From positions 186,001 through 250,000 of the forward strand of contig CAJMST010000001.1 of the NCBI GenBank assembly GCA_905216145.1: a stretch of DNA of 64,000 bases. The letters are read 5' to 3'. The stretch is from an uncultured bacterium. GTDB taxonomy: Bacteria; Actinomycetota; Coriobacteriia; Coriobacteriales; Coriobacteriaceae. Below the pieces are notes generated by a model. That model was given only the letters and a program-made list of their open reading frames with translations. It ran no database searches and was not told where the DNA came from. Numbering within the stretch: the stretch's first letter is position 1; each line of letters starts with the position of its first letter. Made by a program: the position numbers and the translations under genes. Shown piece after piece: positions 48,258 to 58,500 of this stretch.

Positions 48258-50441
48258 TTAGGACCAGAGGAGGTCGCTGCGGGTGATGGTGGCGCCGATG
48301 GCAAAGGGCATGCAGGCGATGACCGGGTACAGGTAGCGCATGTAGGTCGAGCCGTTGCAGGGACCGATCAGGCACACGGCGAGCACGCCCAAAAGCGGCA
48401 CCCAAATGGCCAGCCCGCGCCACGAATGACGACGTAGCAGATAGGCCACCACGGCGATCATGATCCACACATAGGTGGCCGAGCTCATGGCGAGCGAGAT
48501 AAACGGGATGCGCTGCACCGCCACGCGATACAGGTTGATCAGGTGGTCGCACCAGCGCACAACCTTGCTATCGACCGGATGGAAGTCGAAGTACTTGAGA
48601 TTATCGGGCTTCGCCATGATCTCGGCACTGCGCGCCGTGCTGTAGACCCACGCATCGCGGGCACTCGGATAAAAGTAGCCGTAGTAGTTATTGATGAGCG
48701 CCGAGATATAGCACTCGGGATCCTTTTTGAACATCTGGGCCCACACCTCAAAATAGGCCTTGATGTCCTCCTGCGAGGCGTACTCGTTAAAGCAATTTTT
48801 GACGGCGTCCGACTTATCCGGGTTGTAACGACGGCCCAGATTCTCGTACTTGAGCACACGGTCGATCACGGCACGCTCTTCGTCGGTCACCAAGCCGTCG
48901 CAAGGAGCCTCCACGATGGCGCCGTCCTCCTTAACCGTGGGGTTGACGCCCGAGTTGAGGCCGTCGTGCTTTTGGACGAAACGAGCCGTCTGCTGGAACG
49001 GAATCGAGAGGATTTCTCGCTTGGAACCAGGCGTGATGTCGTGCGCCGGCATAAAGACCTTGGTGAAGTACATATTAGAGGCAAGGCAGAGTGCAAGCAC
49101 CGCAAGAACTCCCACCCAGCGGAAACGCGGGATGGCGCCCGAAGGTGCAGCACTAGCCTGCTTGGCCGCGCGGCGAGCCACATGTGCGTCCCATGCGCAA
49201 AACGCCGTCGCGATTACGCATGCCGCCAGGGGAAACACCAGGCCGCCGTTGCGCAGAAACGTGGAACCCATGGCGCCCAGAGCGAGCAGCAGCCAGTCGT
49301 GGCGTGCAAAGAGCACGGGCCTCTGTTCGCCCGCACGCTCGGCATTGGCATCGCGACGGGGCAGGCCGCAGGCCACGAGCTTCACGGTCTGCACCAACAG
49401 CACCAAAAACGCATCGGCAAACAGCACATCTTTGGTAAGCAGGGCCGCGTAATTGGAGAACATGGGCATAAACACAAAGAACAGCAAGATCACGCCGCGG
49501 ACCGGCAGGCTCACGCCCAGCTTGCGCAACGACGAGATGGAATAGGCCATGCAGGCGGCCGTAATGACGAACTGAACGCAGGTGTAAATGGCAAGACCTG
49601 CGTTGGCGCTGTTGAACAGTGAAAGCCCCAGCTGGACGCATGAACCGATGATAGCCGTATGCACCACGGGGTGATGTCCGTTGAGCAACACATTGGGATT
49701 GAGCAGACGCAAGTAGTCACTCGTGCCGTTGGGGTAGTTGAACCACTGGCGAATCTGCGCACCCGTATCTCCCATAAAAAGGCCGGGCAGCGAAGCGATG
49801 AGCGTGGGCGCCCAGGCGATCATAAGCACCAGGAAGGGCCCGGCAAAGGGATGGACCGAGAGCACGGCGTGAGCCACACGCCATACGCGGCCAAAGTGCG
49901 CTTCGGAAAACGGAATGCGCCGAGAGCTCAGCCAATCTAGACACTCAAAGGTAAGGTAGAAGGCAACGACCGCCAAGAGCATCCAGCCCACACCGCCTAT
50001 CCAGGCGCAGATGATGCGGGCCTTGTCGCCGAGCACGATCTCGGCCGAATCGGTGAGGTCGTAGCTGCGGCCAAACACCATGCAGACGGCAAAGAACAGC
50101 GACGGAAGAATCACCGAGGGACGCCAAGCGTCGCCGCGGCCAAAGAATACGTAGCGAAACGGCAGCGTGAGCAGGCAGGCAAGCGCAAGCAGCATGACCG
50201 CGTCGGTATGGCCGGCAAACGAGAGGAGCACCTCGTAGCACACGTACAGCATGCCCGAGGCTTTGGGGTCAATCGCCAAGACCGCGTTGCTCGACACCGG
50301 GGCGGGATCGATGGAAAACGCCGTGGTTGCCAACAGCGCGAGCAAAAATGCGACGAGCGTCTGCTTGGCGGGATAGCGCTTAAACCAGACGATGCGGGCA
50401 GCGTCGCGCGCAGCCGTTGTGGAGAGGTCGGAATCCTTCAC
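48258..50441 (-). CDS. Large polytopic membrane protein, DUF6020/GT-C-like
   Basis: The 727-residue protein has 12 or more membrane helices. After helix 5-6 an external loop reads PGLFMGDTGAQIRQWFNYPNG, then LLNGHHPVVHTAIIGSCVQLG. An acidic residue in an early external loop followed by many helices is the layout of GT-C glycosyltransferases that use polyprenyl-phosphate sugars. A large soluble segment lies around residues 480-640 before the last helices. Function is inferred only. It starts with GTG at 50441 behind AAAGG. The copy B hairpin follows, and copy E lies upstream. Confidence 0.65.
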   Translation of the reverse strand: MKDSDLSTTAARDAARIVWFKRYPAKQTLVAFLLALLATTAFSIDPAPVSSNAVLAIDPKASGMLYVCYEVLLSFAGHTDAVMLLALACLLTLPFRYVFFGRGDAWRPSVILPSLFFAVCMVFGRSYDLTDSAEIVLGDKARIICAWIGGVGWMLLAVVAFYLTFECLDWLSSRRIPFSEAHFGRVWRVAHAVLSVHPFAGPFLVLMIAWAPTLIASLPGLFMGDTGAQIRQWFNYPNGTSDYLRLLNPNVLLNGHHPVVHTAIIGSCVQLGLSLFNSANAGLAIYTCVQFVITAACMAYSISSLRKLGVSLPVRGVILLFFVFMPMFSNYAALLTKDVLFADAFLVLLVQTVKLVACGLPRRDANAERAGEQRPVLFARHDWLLLALGAMGSTFLRNGGLVFPLAACVIATAFCAWDAHVARRAAKQASAAPSGAIPRFRWVGVLAVLALCLASNMYFTKVFMPAHDITPGSKREILSIPFQQTARFVQKHDGLNSGVNPTVKEDGAIVEAPCDGLVTDEERAVIDRVLKYENLGRRYNPDKSDAVKNCFNEYASQEDIKAYFEVWAQMFKKDPECYISALINNYYGYFYPSARDAWVYSTARSAEIMAKPDNLKYFDFHPVDSKVVRWCDHLINLYRVAVQRIPFISLAMSSATYVWIMIAVVAYLLRRHSWRGLAIWVPLLGVLAVCLIGPCNGSTYMRYLYPVIACMPFAIGATITRSDLLWS

Positions 50442-50461
50442 AGTCCGAAAGCCTTTCTAGA

Positions 50462-50498
50462 AACCTGCCAAAAAGGGACAGGTTTATTTTGGCAGGTT
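50462..50498 (+). repeat. GGGACAGG-loop hairpin, copy E (perfect stem)
   Basis: AACCTGCCAAAA at 50462-50473 pairs perfectly with TTTTGGCAGGTT at 50487-50498. The loop is AGGGACAGGTTTA. Unlike copies A-D it is on the plus strand and does not follow a stop codon; it lies in the gap upstream of the gene at 48258-50441. Confidence 0.7.
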
Positions 50499-50585
50499 TT
50501 ATCTGGGGAAACGTTACGGTTCTGTCATCGTTGTCCGGCATAACCACCACCAAGGTGTCTTTCCCTTTGTGGTGGTATGTGGTGG

Positions 50586-51407
50586 CTAGGCGTCCAGGTA
50601 GACGCGCTGGGGCTGGTTGCGGTGCCGGGCGAAGATGATGAGCGCCAGGCCGGCGATCACAAGCGGCAAACTCAGCAGCTGGCCCATGGTGATGACGCCT
50701 CCCAGCAGATAACCCAGCTGGGCATCGGGCACGCGCACGAACTCAACGAGAAAGCGGACGATGCCGTACCCCATCACGAACACGCCCATAAACGTACCCT
50801 GGGGCAGCAGCGGCTTTTTGCGGCTGAGCACCTGCAAAATACAGAAGAGCACGACGCCCTCAAGAAACGCCTCGTAGAGCTGGGAGGGATGGCGCGGCAT
50901 ATCGCCCGCGGTGCCGCCAAAGACCACACCCCAAGGCAGATCAGTCGGTTTGCCCCACAGCTCGCCGTTGACGAAATTGGCACAACGGCCCAGGCACAGC
51001 GCCAGCGGAGCACCGATTACAGCAAGGTCGGCGACGGTCCAGGCGTCAAGCTTGTACATGCGGCACACGATGATGCCGCCCAAGATGCCGCCCACCAGGC
51101 CGCCATGGAAGCTCATGCCTCCCTCGTTGGTGGCGAAAATCTCCAGCGGATGGGCCCAATAGTAACCGTCGCCATAAAAGATGACGTAGAACAGACGGGC
51201 GCCGATGATGAGACCAAAGACCGCGCCGACCACGACGCTCGTCAGGTCATCAATCGTAATGTCGAAGCCCCAACGACGCTGCGTGCGGTACATAACGACC
51301 GCCGTGAGCAGAGCGCCGACCACGTAGGCCAGGCCGTACCAGTAGATGGTGATGGGGCCCGCCGAGATTGCGACGGGATCAAGCATATGGTAGAGGTCGT
51401 TGAGCAT
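50586..51407 (-). CDS. lgt: Prolipoprotein diacylglyceryl transferase
   Basis: Lgt transfers diacylglycerol from phosphatidylglycerol to the lipobox cysteine, the first step in lipoprotein maturation. The 273-residue membrane protein contains the Lgt signature GRCANFVNGELWG, GGMSFHGGLVGGILGG (HGGL motif), RHPSQLYEAFLEG and YGIVRFLVEFVRVPD. The ATG at 51407 follows AGGGGG. It is presumably needed for the lipoproteins encoded elsewhere. Downstream is copy E of the hairpin family. Confidence 0.95.
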   Translation of the reverse strand: MLNDLYHMLDPVAISAGPITIYWYGLAYVVGALLTAVVMYRTQRRWGFDITIDDLTSVVVGAVFGLIIGARLFYVIFYGDGYYWAHPLEIFATNEGGMSFHGGLVGGILGGIIVCRMYKLDAWTVADLAVIGAPLALCLGRCANFVNGELWGKPTDLPWGVVFGGTAGDMPRHPSQLYEAFLEGVVLFCILQVLSRKKPLLPQGTFMGVFVMGYGIVRFLVEFVRVPDAQLGYLLGGVITMGQLLSLPLVIAGLALIIFARHRNQPQRVYLDA

Positions 51408-51516
51408 ATCGATCCCCCTGCTCCCTACATACAAATGCGGCCGCGGGCCTTACGCTCGCAGCCGCATATTTGGACGTAACGTCTATGCGGAGCGTACCGT
51501 CCGCAGCTTTCGCATC

Positions 51517-51795
51517 TTAGAACGGCGCGTACTCGTCGTACAGGTCTTCGGCCTCGCCGGAAGCATTGACCTGCTCAACGCGGGTAACGCCGGGCACATG
51601 CTCCTTCAGGATGCGCTCGATACCCATGGAAAGGGTCAGCGAGCTCATGGGGCAGCCGGCGCAGGCGCCCTGCAGCTCCAGCTTGACGACGCCCTCGTCG
51701 TCGACGCCCACATACTCCATATCGCCGCCATCGGCCTGCAGGTTGGGGCGAATCTCTTCAAGAACCTTCTTAAGCAGCTCTTCGTTAACAGCCAC
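51517..51795 (-). CDS. nfu: NifU C-terminal domain (Nfu) iron-sulfur protein
   Basis: This is a small 92-residue Fe-S carrier. VNEELLKKVLEEIRPNLQADGGDME is the typical start and the CxxC cluster ligands lie in GACAGCPMSSLTL; GIERILKEHVPGV completes the fold. It begins with GTG at 51795 with AAAGGAG upstream. As a stand-alone Nfu it probably delivers [4Fe-4S] clusters to targets. No suf genes are adjacent. Confidence 0.92.
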   Translation of the reverse strand: MAVNEELLKKVLEEIRPNLQADGGDMEYVGVDDEGVVKLELQGACAGCPMSSLTLSMGIERILKEHVPGVTRVEQVNASGEAEDLYDEYAPF

Positions 51796-51905
51796 AGGGG
51801 CTCCTTTCTCACAATAACGCGGGCACGCCCGCGGACAGAAGCTATGTTACTACAGCCATGTACCCGCTCACGAGCCGTCCATGCGCGCAGACGCGACTTT
51901 CACGA

Positions 51906-51941
51906 GTAGTCAATTTGGTAGTCAATTTGGGACGGGGCTCT
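51906..51941 (+). repeat. Intergenic repeat copy H with tandem 12-13-base units
   Basis: GTAGTCAATTTGG occurs twice in tandem (51906-51918 and 51918-51930, sharing one G) and runs directly into GGGACGGGGCTCT, the core shared with 1588-1604 and 14097-14112. It lies between comEB and nfu. Confidence 0.5.
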
Positions 51942-51977
51942 TTTTGCTGTTTTGCCGCCAGCTGGCGTTGGCACGCG

Positions 51978-52502
51978 CTACTGCTGAGCTTGTCCCCCGG
52001 TACCAATCTGAACATCGACGATGACCTGGCGGTAGCTGATGCCGCAGGAGTCGAGGATGCGACGGCTGATACGGCCGTCATCGGTGTCGGCATACTTATT
52101 GTCCAGGTAGACGACCTCGCCCACGCCCACCTGCGCCAGGATCTTGGCGCAGTCGTGGCACGGAAACAGCGTGACGTAGACCGTGGAACCCTCAAGGTCT
52201 TTGAGCGAGCCGCGGTAGTTGAGCACGGCGTTGGCCTCGGCATGCACCACGTAGTTGTGCTTATCCTGCAACGGATCGTCGCTCGTGCCCCACGGGAAAA
52301 AGTCGTCGTTGAGTGCCGAGGGCGTACCGTTGTAGCCCACCGAAAGGATGCGGTGGTTGGTGTTGGCGATGCACGCGCCCACCTGCGTGTTGGGGTCCTT
52401 ACTGCGGCGCTGCGCGGCGATGGCCACGCTCATAAAGAACTCATCCCAGCTAATAACGTCGCGGCGCTTGCCCGACGCGGTTTGATGAAGATCGTCCGAC
52501 AT
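51978..52502 (-). CDS. comEB: dCMP deaminase-family protein (ComEB-like)
   Basis: This is a cytidine/deoxycytidylate deaminase that supplies dUMP for thymidylate synthesis. The 174-residue protein carries the zinc motif VVHAEANAVLN (HAE) and LFPCHDCAKIL (PCxxC), with SVGYNGTPSALNDDFFPWG upstream as in dCMP deaminases. GGAGGTG before the ATG at 52502 decides the start over a longer frame. Its neighbour coaX is 83 bases upstream. Regulation by dCTP cannot be judged. Confidence 0.92.
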   Translation of the reverse strand: MSDDLHQTASGKRRDVISWDEFFMSVAIAAQRRSKDPNTQVGACIANTNHRILSVGYNGTPSALNDDFFPWGTSDDPLQDKHNYVVHAEANAVLNYRGSLKDLEGSTVYVTLFPCHDCAKILAQVGVGEVVYLDNKYADTDDGRISRRILDSCGISYRQVIVDVQIGTGGQAQQ

Positions 52503-52585
52503 GGCAGACACCTCCGAAATCGCAATAGTTTGACCCATTGTAGCAGGTGGAAGGTGGAGACGTTTTTGTCCCATCGCCCCCATCG

Positions 52586-53437
52586 CTACGCGCGGCGGGG
52601 CTTTTGGTTGATGTGGTAGAGCTCGGCGAGACCCCGCAACGTCAGCGCATCGTCGACCGTCAGGCTATGGCCGACAAGGGCCGCAAGCGCCTCGGCATCG
52701 TCGCCGGTAATGACGATGGGCACGCTGCCCTCCCCCGCGGCCTTGGTCGCGCGCATCTCGGCAAGCACCATGTCGAGCATGCCGTCGATGCGCGCCACCT
52801 CGCCCAAAACCACACCCGAGCGCATGGCCTCGCGCGTGTTGCGGCCGATGACGTGTGTTGGCGCCGAGGGCTCAACCTGGGGCAGGCGCGCTGCTGCCGC
52901 CGAAAGCGAGCGGGCGCCGAGGGCCAGGCCCGGCGCGATGACGCCGCCCACAAAGGTACCGCACGCGTCGATGACCTCGATATTGGTCGTCGTGCCCAGG
53001 TCGATCACGATGCACGGAGAGCCGTAGACGGCACGGGCCGCCACGGCATCGGCGATGCGGTCGGGGCCGATCTCGGCCGGGTCGTCGTAGTGCACGGGCA
53101 TGCCGGTCTTGAGGCCCGGCCCCACGGTGAGCACGCGCCCCGTGCAGGTACGGGAAAGCGCCGCCTTCCACGGGCGCTCGAGCGCCGGCACCACGCAGCT
53201 CAGCACGGCCGCCGTGGGCACGAGCGCGCCGGGCATGCCCGCATCAGCCGCCAGCGCGGCCATGACTTGAGCGAGACGCATACGCGCTTCGTCGGCCGTA
53301 ATGCTCGATGGCGTCGTGATCTCGCACGTCGCAAGCGGGCATTCCTGCGCCGCGGCCGAATCCTCTGCAAACAGGCCAAAGCGAATGAACGTGTTACCCA
53401 CGTCGACCGTCAATATATATGCGCACCCATTAAGCAT
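52586..53437 (-). CDS. coaX: Type III pantothenate kinase
   Basis: CoaX phosphorylates pantothenate in the first step of CoA synthesis and is not inhibited by CoA. The 283-residue protein has the ASKHA-fold motifs YILTVDVGNTFIRFG, GPDRIADAVAARAVYG and VIDLGTTTNIEVID, with GGVIAPGLALGARSL. The ATG at 53437 follows AAAGGAG; a longer frame lacks family sequence. It is divergent from the OPT transporter. A birA fusion, common in some relatives, is absent. Confidence 0.94.
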   Translation of the reverse strand: MLNGCAYILTVDVGNTFIRFGLFAEDSAAAQECPLATCEITTPSSITADEARMRLAQVMAALAADAGMPGALVPTAAVLSCVVPALERPWKAALSRTCTGRVLTVGPGLKTGMPVHYDDPAEIGPDRIADAVAARAVYGSPCIVIDLGTTTNIEVIDACGTFVGGVIAPGLALGARSLSAAAARLPQVEPSAPTHVIGRNTREAMRSGVVLGEVARIDGMLDMVLAEMRATKAAGEGSVPIVITGDDAEALAALVGHSLTVDDALTLRGLAELYHINQKPRRA

Positions 53438-53629
53438 CGTCGGCGCTCCTTTCGTCTGCCCAGCAGTATATCGCCTACCTAAACCAGTCATCCCAAAATG
53501 ACTAGGTTGCGGCTATACTGATGCGCGGTCGTTTGCGAGCTCACGCGACGGCCTTTGGTAACCCGACTTCCCGCGCCGCATCCGTAGTGGCGCTCCCGGG
53601 GGAAGCGGATATACGCAAAGGAGTTCAAT

Positions 53630-55333
53630 ATGAGCAATCCCTCGAACCGCGCCTCGATGCGCGGGCAACTCACGCTGCGCGGTGTCGTCATCGGCGTCCT
53701 TGGCTGCGTGATCATCACGGCAAGCTCGGCCTACACGGCCCTCAAGATGGGCGCCCTCCCCTGGCCAATCATTTTCGCTGCCGTCATCTCGCTGTTCTTC
53801 CTGAAGCTCATGGGCAACGCCAGCCTCAACGAGGCCAACGTCACCCACACCATCATGTCCGCGGGCGCCATGGTCGCCGGCGGCCTGGCGTTTACCATCC
53901 CGGGCGCCTGGATGCTGGGCTATGCCGACCAGATCAGCTGGCTCGACATGTTTATCGTGGCGCTCGCCGGCACCATCCTGGGCCTGCTGGCCACCGCGCT
54001 CATCCACCGTCACTTTATCGTGGACGCCGCGCTGGAGTTCCCCACCGGCAACGCCGCAGCTCAGACCCTACGCGCCACCGAGGCCGGCGGCAAGACCGGT
54101 AAGCAGCTCTTTGGCTCCATGGCCATCGCAGGCATCTACAGCGTGCTGCGCGACGCCCTGGGCGTGGTGCCCAGCATGCTGTGCACGCTCAACATCCCCG
54201 GCGTGACCTTTGCCATCTACAACTCGCCCATGCTGCTGTCCATCGGCTTCCTCGTGGGCTTCGCCCCGGTCGCTTTCTGGTTTGCCGGCGCCCTGTTGGG
54301 CAACTTTGGCATCATCGTGGGCGGCACCGCTGCCGGTCTGTTCGACGTTATGACTGCGCAAGGCATCGTCAAGTCCCTGGGCATGGGCCTCATGATGGGC
54401 TTTGGCGTCGCCGTCGTCCTCAAGGACATCCTGCCGCAGGTCGCCGGTATCGTCCGCGGTCTTGCCGCCGACAGCTCCACCGACACCGACGAGCAGTCGC
54501 TCATCTCGGGCTCCCTTAAACTCGACGCCGGCATCATCGGCCTGGGCGCTGCCGCCATCGCCGTGATCGTCGCCATCGCGCTCGACCTTGGTCCCGTCCC
54601 GGCCGTCATCGTGACGCTGTTCACCTTTGTCACCACCATCATGAGCGCACAGAGCTGCGGCCAGACGGGCATCGACCCCATGGAGATCTTTGGCCTCATC
54701 GTTATGCTCATCGTGGCTGCCTTCGCGCAGCTCGCGCAGGTTAAACTGTTCTTTATCGCCGGCATCGTGGCCGTAGCGTGCGGCCTTGCGGGCGACGTCA
54801 TGAACGACTTTAAGGCCGGCGCCGTGCTGGGCACCAACCCGCGTGCACAGTGGGTCGGCCAGGCCATCGGCGGCATCGTGGGCGCCCTGGTCGCTGCCGC
54901 CGTCATGGTCGCGCTCGTAACCGCCTATGGTCCGGACGCCTTTGGACCCGACAAGAGCTTTGTGGCCGCGCAGGCAAGCGTCGTCGCCACCATGGTCTCG
55001 GGCATCCCGAGCGTGCCGTGGTTTGCGGGCGGCTTTATCGCCGGCATCGTCATGTACTGGCTCGGCATTCCGGCCATGATGATCGGCCTGGGCGTGTACC
55101 TGCCGTTCTACATGTCGCTCACGGCTTTCCTGGGCTCCTGCGTTAAGCTCGCCTACGACAAGTGGGCCGCTCACCGCGACGCCGAGGCCGGTCTTTCGGA
55201 CGAGGAAAAGGCCGCCAAGGACGCCGCCTTCCAGGAGCAGGGCCTGGTTGTCGCCAGCGGCCTGCTCGGTGGCGAGTCTATTGTCGGCGTTATCCTGGCG
55301 TTTGTCTCTGTTGGCTTAAGCCTGCTGGGCTAA
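53630..55333 (+). CDS. OPT family oligopeptide/metal-chelate transporter
   Basis: The 567-residue polytopic membrane protein has around 14 helices. LTLRGVVIGVLGCVIITASSAYTALKMG and EANVTHTIMSAGAMVAGGLAF at the start, and the FPTGNAAAQTLRATEAGG loop, are characteristic of the bacterial OPT branch. Members take up oligopeptides or siderophore/metal complexes; the substrate here is unknown. The ATG at 53630 follows AAAGGAG. It is monocistronic and followed by a terminator at 55375-55415. Confidence 0.87.
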   Translation: MSNPSNRASMRGQLTLRGVVIGVLGCVIITASSAYTALKMGALPWPIIFAAVISLFFLKLMGNASLNEANVTHTIMSAGAMVAGGLAFTIPGAWMLGYADQISWLDMFIVALAGTILGLLATALIHRHFIVDAALEFPTGNAAAQTLRATEAGGKTGKQLFGSMAIAGIYSVLRDALGVVPSMLCTLNIPGVTFAIYNSPMLLSIGFLVGFAPVAFWFAGALLGNFGIIVGGTAAGLFDVMTAQGIVKSLGMGLMMGFGVAVVLKDILPQVAGIVRGLAADSSTDTDEQSLISGSLKLDAGIIGLGAAAIAVIVAIALDLGPVPAVIVTLFTFVTTIMSAQSCGQTGIDPMEIFGLIVMLIVAAFAQLAQVKLFFIAGIVAVACGLAGDVMNDFKAGAVLGTNPRAQWVGQAIGGIVGALVAAAVMVALVTAYGPDAFGPDKSFVAAQASVVATMVSGIPSVPWFAGGFIAGIVMYWLGIPAMMIGLGVYLPFYMSLTAFLGSCVKLAYDKWAAHRDAEAGLSDEEKAAKDAAFQEQGLVVASGLLGGESIVGVILAFVSVGLSLLG

Positions 55334-55374
55334 GCTGAGCAGCTGCTCGACAGCAACCATATTGCCTACGGCTT

Positions 55375-55415
55375 GCCCGGCCGGTAGCTTTCACGGCTGC
55401 TGACCGGGCTTTTTG
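55375..55415 (+). terminator. Terminator of the OPT gene
   Basis: GCCCGG at 55375-55380 pairs with CCGGGC at 55404-55409, with an inner GTAGC/GCTGC stem, then TTTTT. Confidence 0.78.
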
Positions 55416-55430
55416 ATATCGAAACAAAGA

Positions 55431-55467
55431 AAGGCCGGCGCGCTGCGTTTAACAGCGCGCCGGCCTT
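55431..55467 (-). terminator. Terminator of the surface-protein gene
   Basis: AAGGCCGGCGCGCTG at 55431-55445 pairs perfectly with CAGCGCGCCGGCCTT at 55453-55467. On the minus strand TTTCTTTG follows. Confidence 0.82.
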
Positions 55468-55534
55468 ATCGGTTAAGCTATCGAAGCGTTCCTGCTATGA
55501 ACCGAAGTTCGTTGCAGAATCTACGCTCGAAACG

Positions 55535-58500
55535 CTACATCTGCTTGCGACGACGATCGCTCAGCGTCACACCAGCGGCCACGAGGGTGATACCGCCGAT
55601 GACGAACACCTCGCCCGCAAGAGCGGAGTCATCGCCAGTCTGGGCGAGCGCGGCCGACGTGGCCTTCTTCTTGGCGACAGGAGCCTTTGCAGCAGCCTGT
55701 GCAACCTGAGGCTTGGCCTGCGGCTCAGCCTTGGGATGATACTTGTCGTACTCGGCCTGCGCGGCAGCCAGGGCATCCTTGGCATCGCCAAGCTCAGCCA
55801 GCGCGGCGGCATAGGCGTCGTTGGCATCGGACAGCTTGGCATCGGCATCGCTCAGAGCAGCCTTGAGACCAGCGGCGGCATCGACGGCAGCCTTATAGCG
55901 AGCGTAGGCAGCGTTCAGCTTGACCAGCTTCTCGTTGCCCGTCGTGCCCGCGGCAAGGGATGCCTTGTGGTCGACAGCCTCAAGATCGGCCTTGAGTGCC
56001 TCATCGCTGGCAAGCTCGGCCTTGGCCATGACGATCTCGAAATTCGCATCGACGACGGCTTCGTTGGCGGCCTCGAGCTGCTTCTGGGCATCGGCGACAC
56101 CGGCGACGGCAGCGTCATAGGCGGCCTTGGCGTCGTCGACCGCCTTCTGGGCGCCGGCAAAGCGCTCGAAGGCCTTGTTCGCGGTAGCCAGCTCACCCTC
56201 AGCAGCCTTGGCCTTGGCCTGCGCATCGGACACAGCCTGCGTCTTGGCGGCAACTGCCTGCTTGGCGTCCGAAAGAGCAGTCGCGGCCTGGACATCTGCG
56301 GCCTGGGCCTTGTCTACACCAGTCTGGGCGGCATCGTCGGCCTTCTTGGCATCGCCAAGCGAGCCCTGCTTATTCGCAAGGTCCGCCTGGGCGGCATCGC
56401 GCTTGGCGGCAAGGTCCTTGACCGAAGCGGTAGCGTTGCCATACGCCTCGTTGGCCTGGTCGGATTTTGCCTTGGCGGCATCGCGGGCGCTGCGAGCCTT
56501 CGCCTTGTGAGCAGCGGCCTCGGCTGCCTTCGTCTTGCTGTCAGCAAGCGTGACGTTTGCCTTATCGAGAGCCGCCTGGGCAGTAGCGGCCTCGCCCTTG
56601 GCCGCATCGAGGTTCTGCTTGAGGTACTCGATGTCGATTCCGCCGAGTGCGTCCTTCGCGGCGTCGTATGCCATCTTCGCGGCGGCGGTGCCGGACTTAG
56701 CCTTCTCGTACTCGCCCTTGGCGGTGTTCATGTTCACATCGGCTGCGGTGAAAGCGTCCTGGGCGGCATCCTGCCCGTTTACAGCTGCGAAGTAAGCTTC
56801 CCTAGTAGTTCCAAAGTTCTTCTGCGCCTCGGCGAGCTTTGCCTGAAGCTCCTTGAGCTTCGCCTTCTGCTCCTGCGTGCCGCCTGCGTTGTATGCGGAA
56901 TCGATGTAGTCGTTCAGGAGCTTCTTGAACTCGGAGACAGTGAAATCAGCCTCACTGTCAAAAGAGCTGTAATCGAAGATTGTTACCTCGGAATCGGTGT
57001 TCTTACCGCTACCGGTCGCGATGCCGATAGCCTTCGTGCCGGCATCGATGATGTTGAGATAGTGCCCGCACTCATGGTAGATGCTGCTGTAGTGCTGGTA
57101 GATATAGTAGGAATCATATCGATGGTTCCCAAGGTCACTATTCTTCTCGACGTACTTATCGAATGCCTCTTTTTCCTGAGTGTAGAGACCGGTATAGGGC
57201 CAGCCGAGGGTATCCTCGGTCTCGCCGCCGGTATATGCGCCGCCTCCGCCAGCAAGGTTTTCACCGTTGTCGAAGTAGCAGTTCGAGTGTCCCCAGATGT
57301 TCGATGAATATGATGTATTAAGGGCGGCTGCCGCAGTCATACGGAGGCTGACGCTGAGCGCCGACTGACCGTTCGCCTTGCGGAGGTTGTTCTGGGTGTC
57401 GAGATATGTCAGGGCGTTGCGCATCTGCTCCAAGGAGAGCGGATTGGTGTCGCGAGACATATCCTGATCGACGTACTGGTCATACCAGTCGGCCTTGTCC
57501 TCAGCACCGGTCAGCATCGATACGGCATCCTGGGCGTTCTTTTTCTGTGTGGCGGTGAAATCGCTGCTGTTGCTGATGTAGGCCATAAAGCCGAGCATGC
57601 CCTTATTGATGACTTCCTGGTCAACGGTCATGTTGGACTTTAGGTCTGCAATCTGCTGCTCAAGAGCCTCAACCTGGGCATTAGCAGCGTCATAAGCCTT
57701 TTCCGCGGCGTTCGAAGCGGCGCAGGCCGCCTCCCACTCGCTGCGCTTCTGCTGACGGACCTCGACGAGTCGGTCGTACTCCGCCTTCTTGTCGGCTTCG
57801 GTCTGCTGGGCCTGCTCGCATGCCGACTTCGCGGCGTCGCGCTTGCTGACGGCGGCGTTGTACTCCTTGCTTACCGCATCATATGCAGACTGGGCAGATG
57901 CCACGGCGGCGTTGGCGGCGTTGGCCTTCTCCTGCGCGGCGGTGACGGTAGTCTGCGCAGCCTGCAGGTTCGCCTGTGCGGTGGCGTCTGCAGTCGTCGC
58001 GGCATCGAGCGCGGCCCGCGTGGTCGCGAGCTCGCTGGCGGCAGTGTTCTTGGCAGCCTCGAGCGCGCTCAGGTCGACGCCCGTGCCCGAGACGGCGGCA
58101 TCGAGTGCGGCCTGCGCCTGGTTGAGCTTCTGCTGGGCGTTATCGCGCGCGGTGGTTGCGGCTGCGAGGGCAGCGGCAGTCTCCTGCTTCTTGGCCTGGG
58201 CAGTCGTCAAAGCTGCCTCGGTATTCTGCTTTTCCTGCTGGGCACTGGCCTCGGCTGCCTTGGCCTGGTCCAGATTAGCCTGCGCGGTAGCAACGGCCTT
58301 GTTGGCAGCGTCGAGCTTGGCCTGCGCGTCCTCGACGGCCTTCTTGGCGGCCTCGTACTCGTCCATACCCATGGCCTCGAGCTTGGCCTGTGCATCGTCG
58401 AGAGCCTTCTTGGCCTCGTCCTGCTTTGCCTTGGCGTCCTTGAGCGCCTGGGTCTTATCCTCGACACTCTTGTTGGCTTGATCGAGCTGATCGTTCAGGT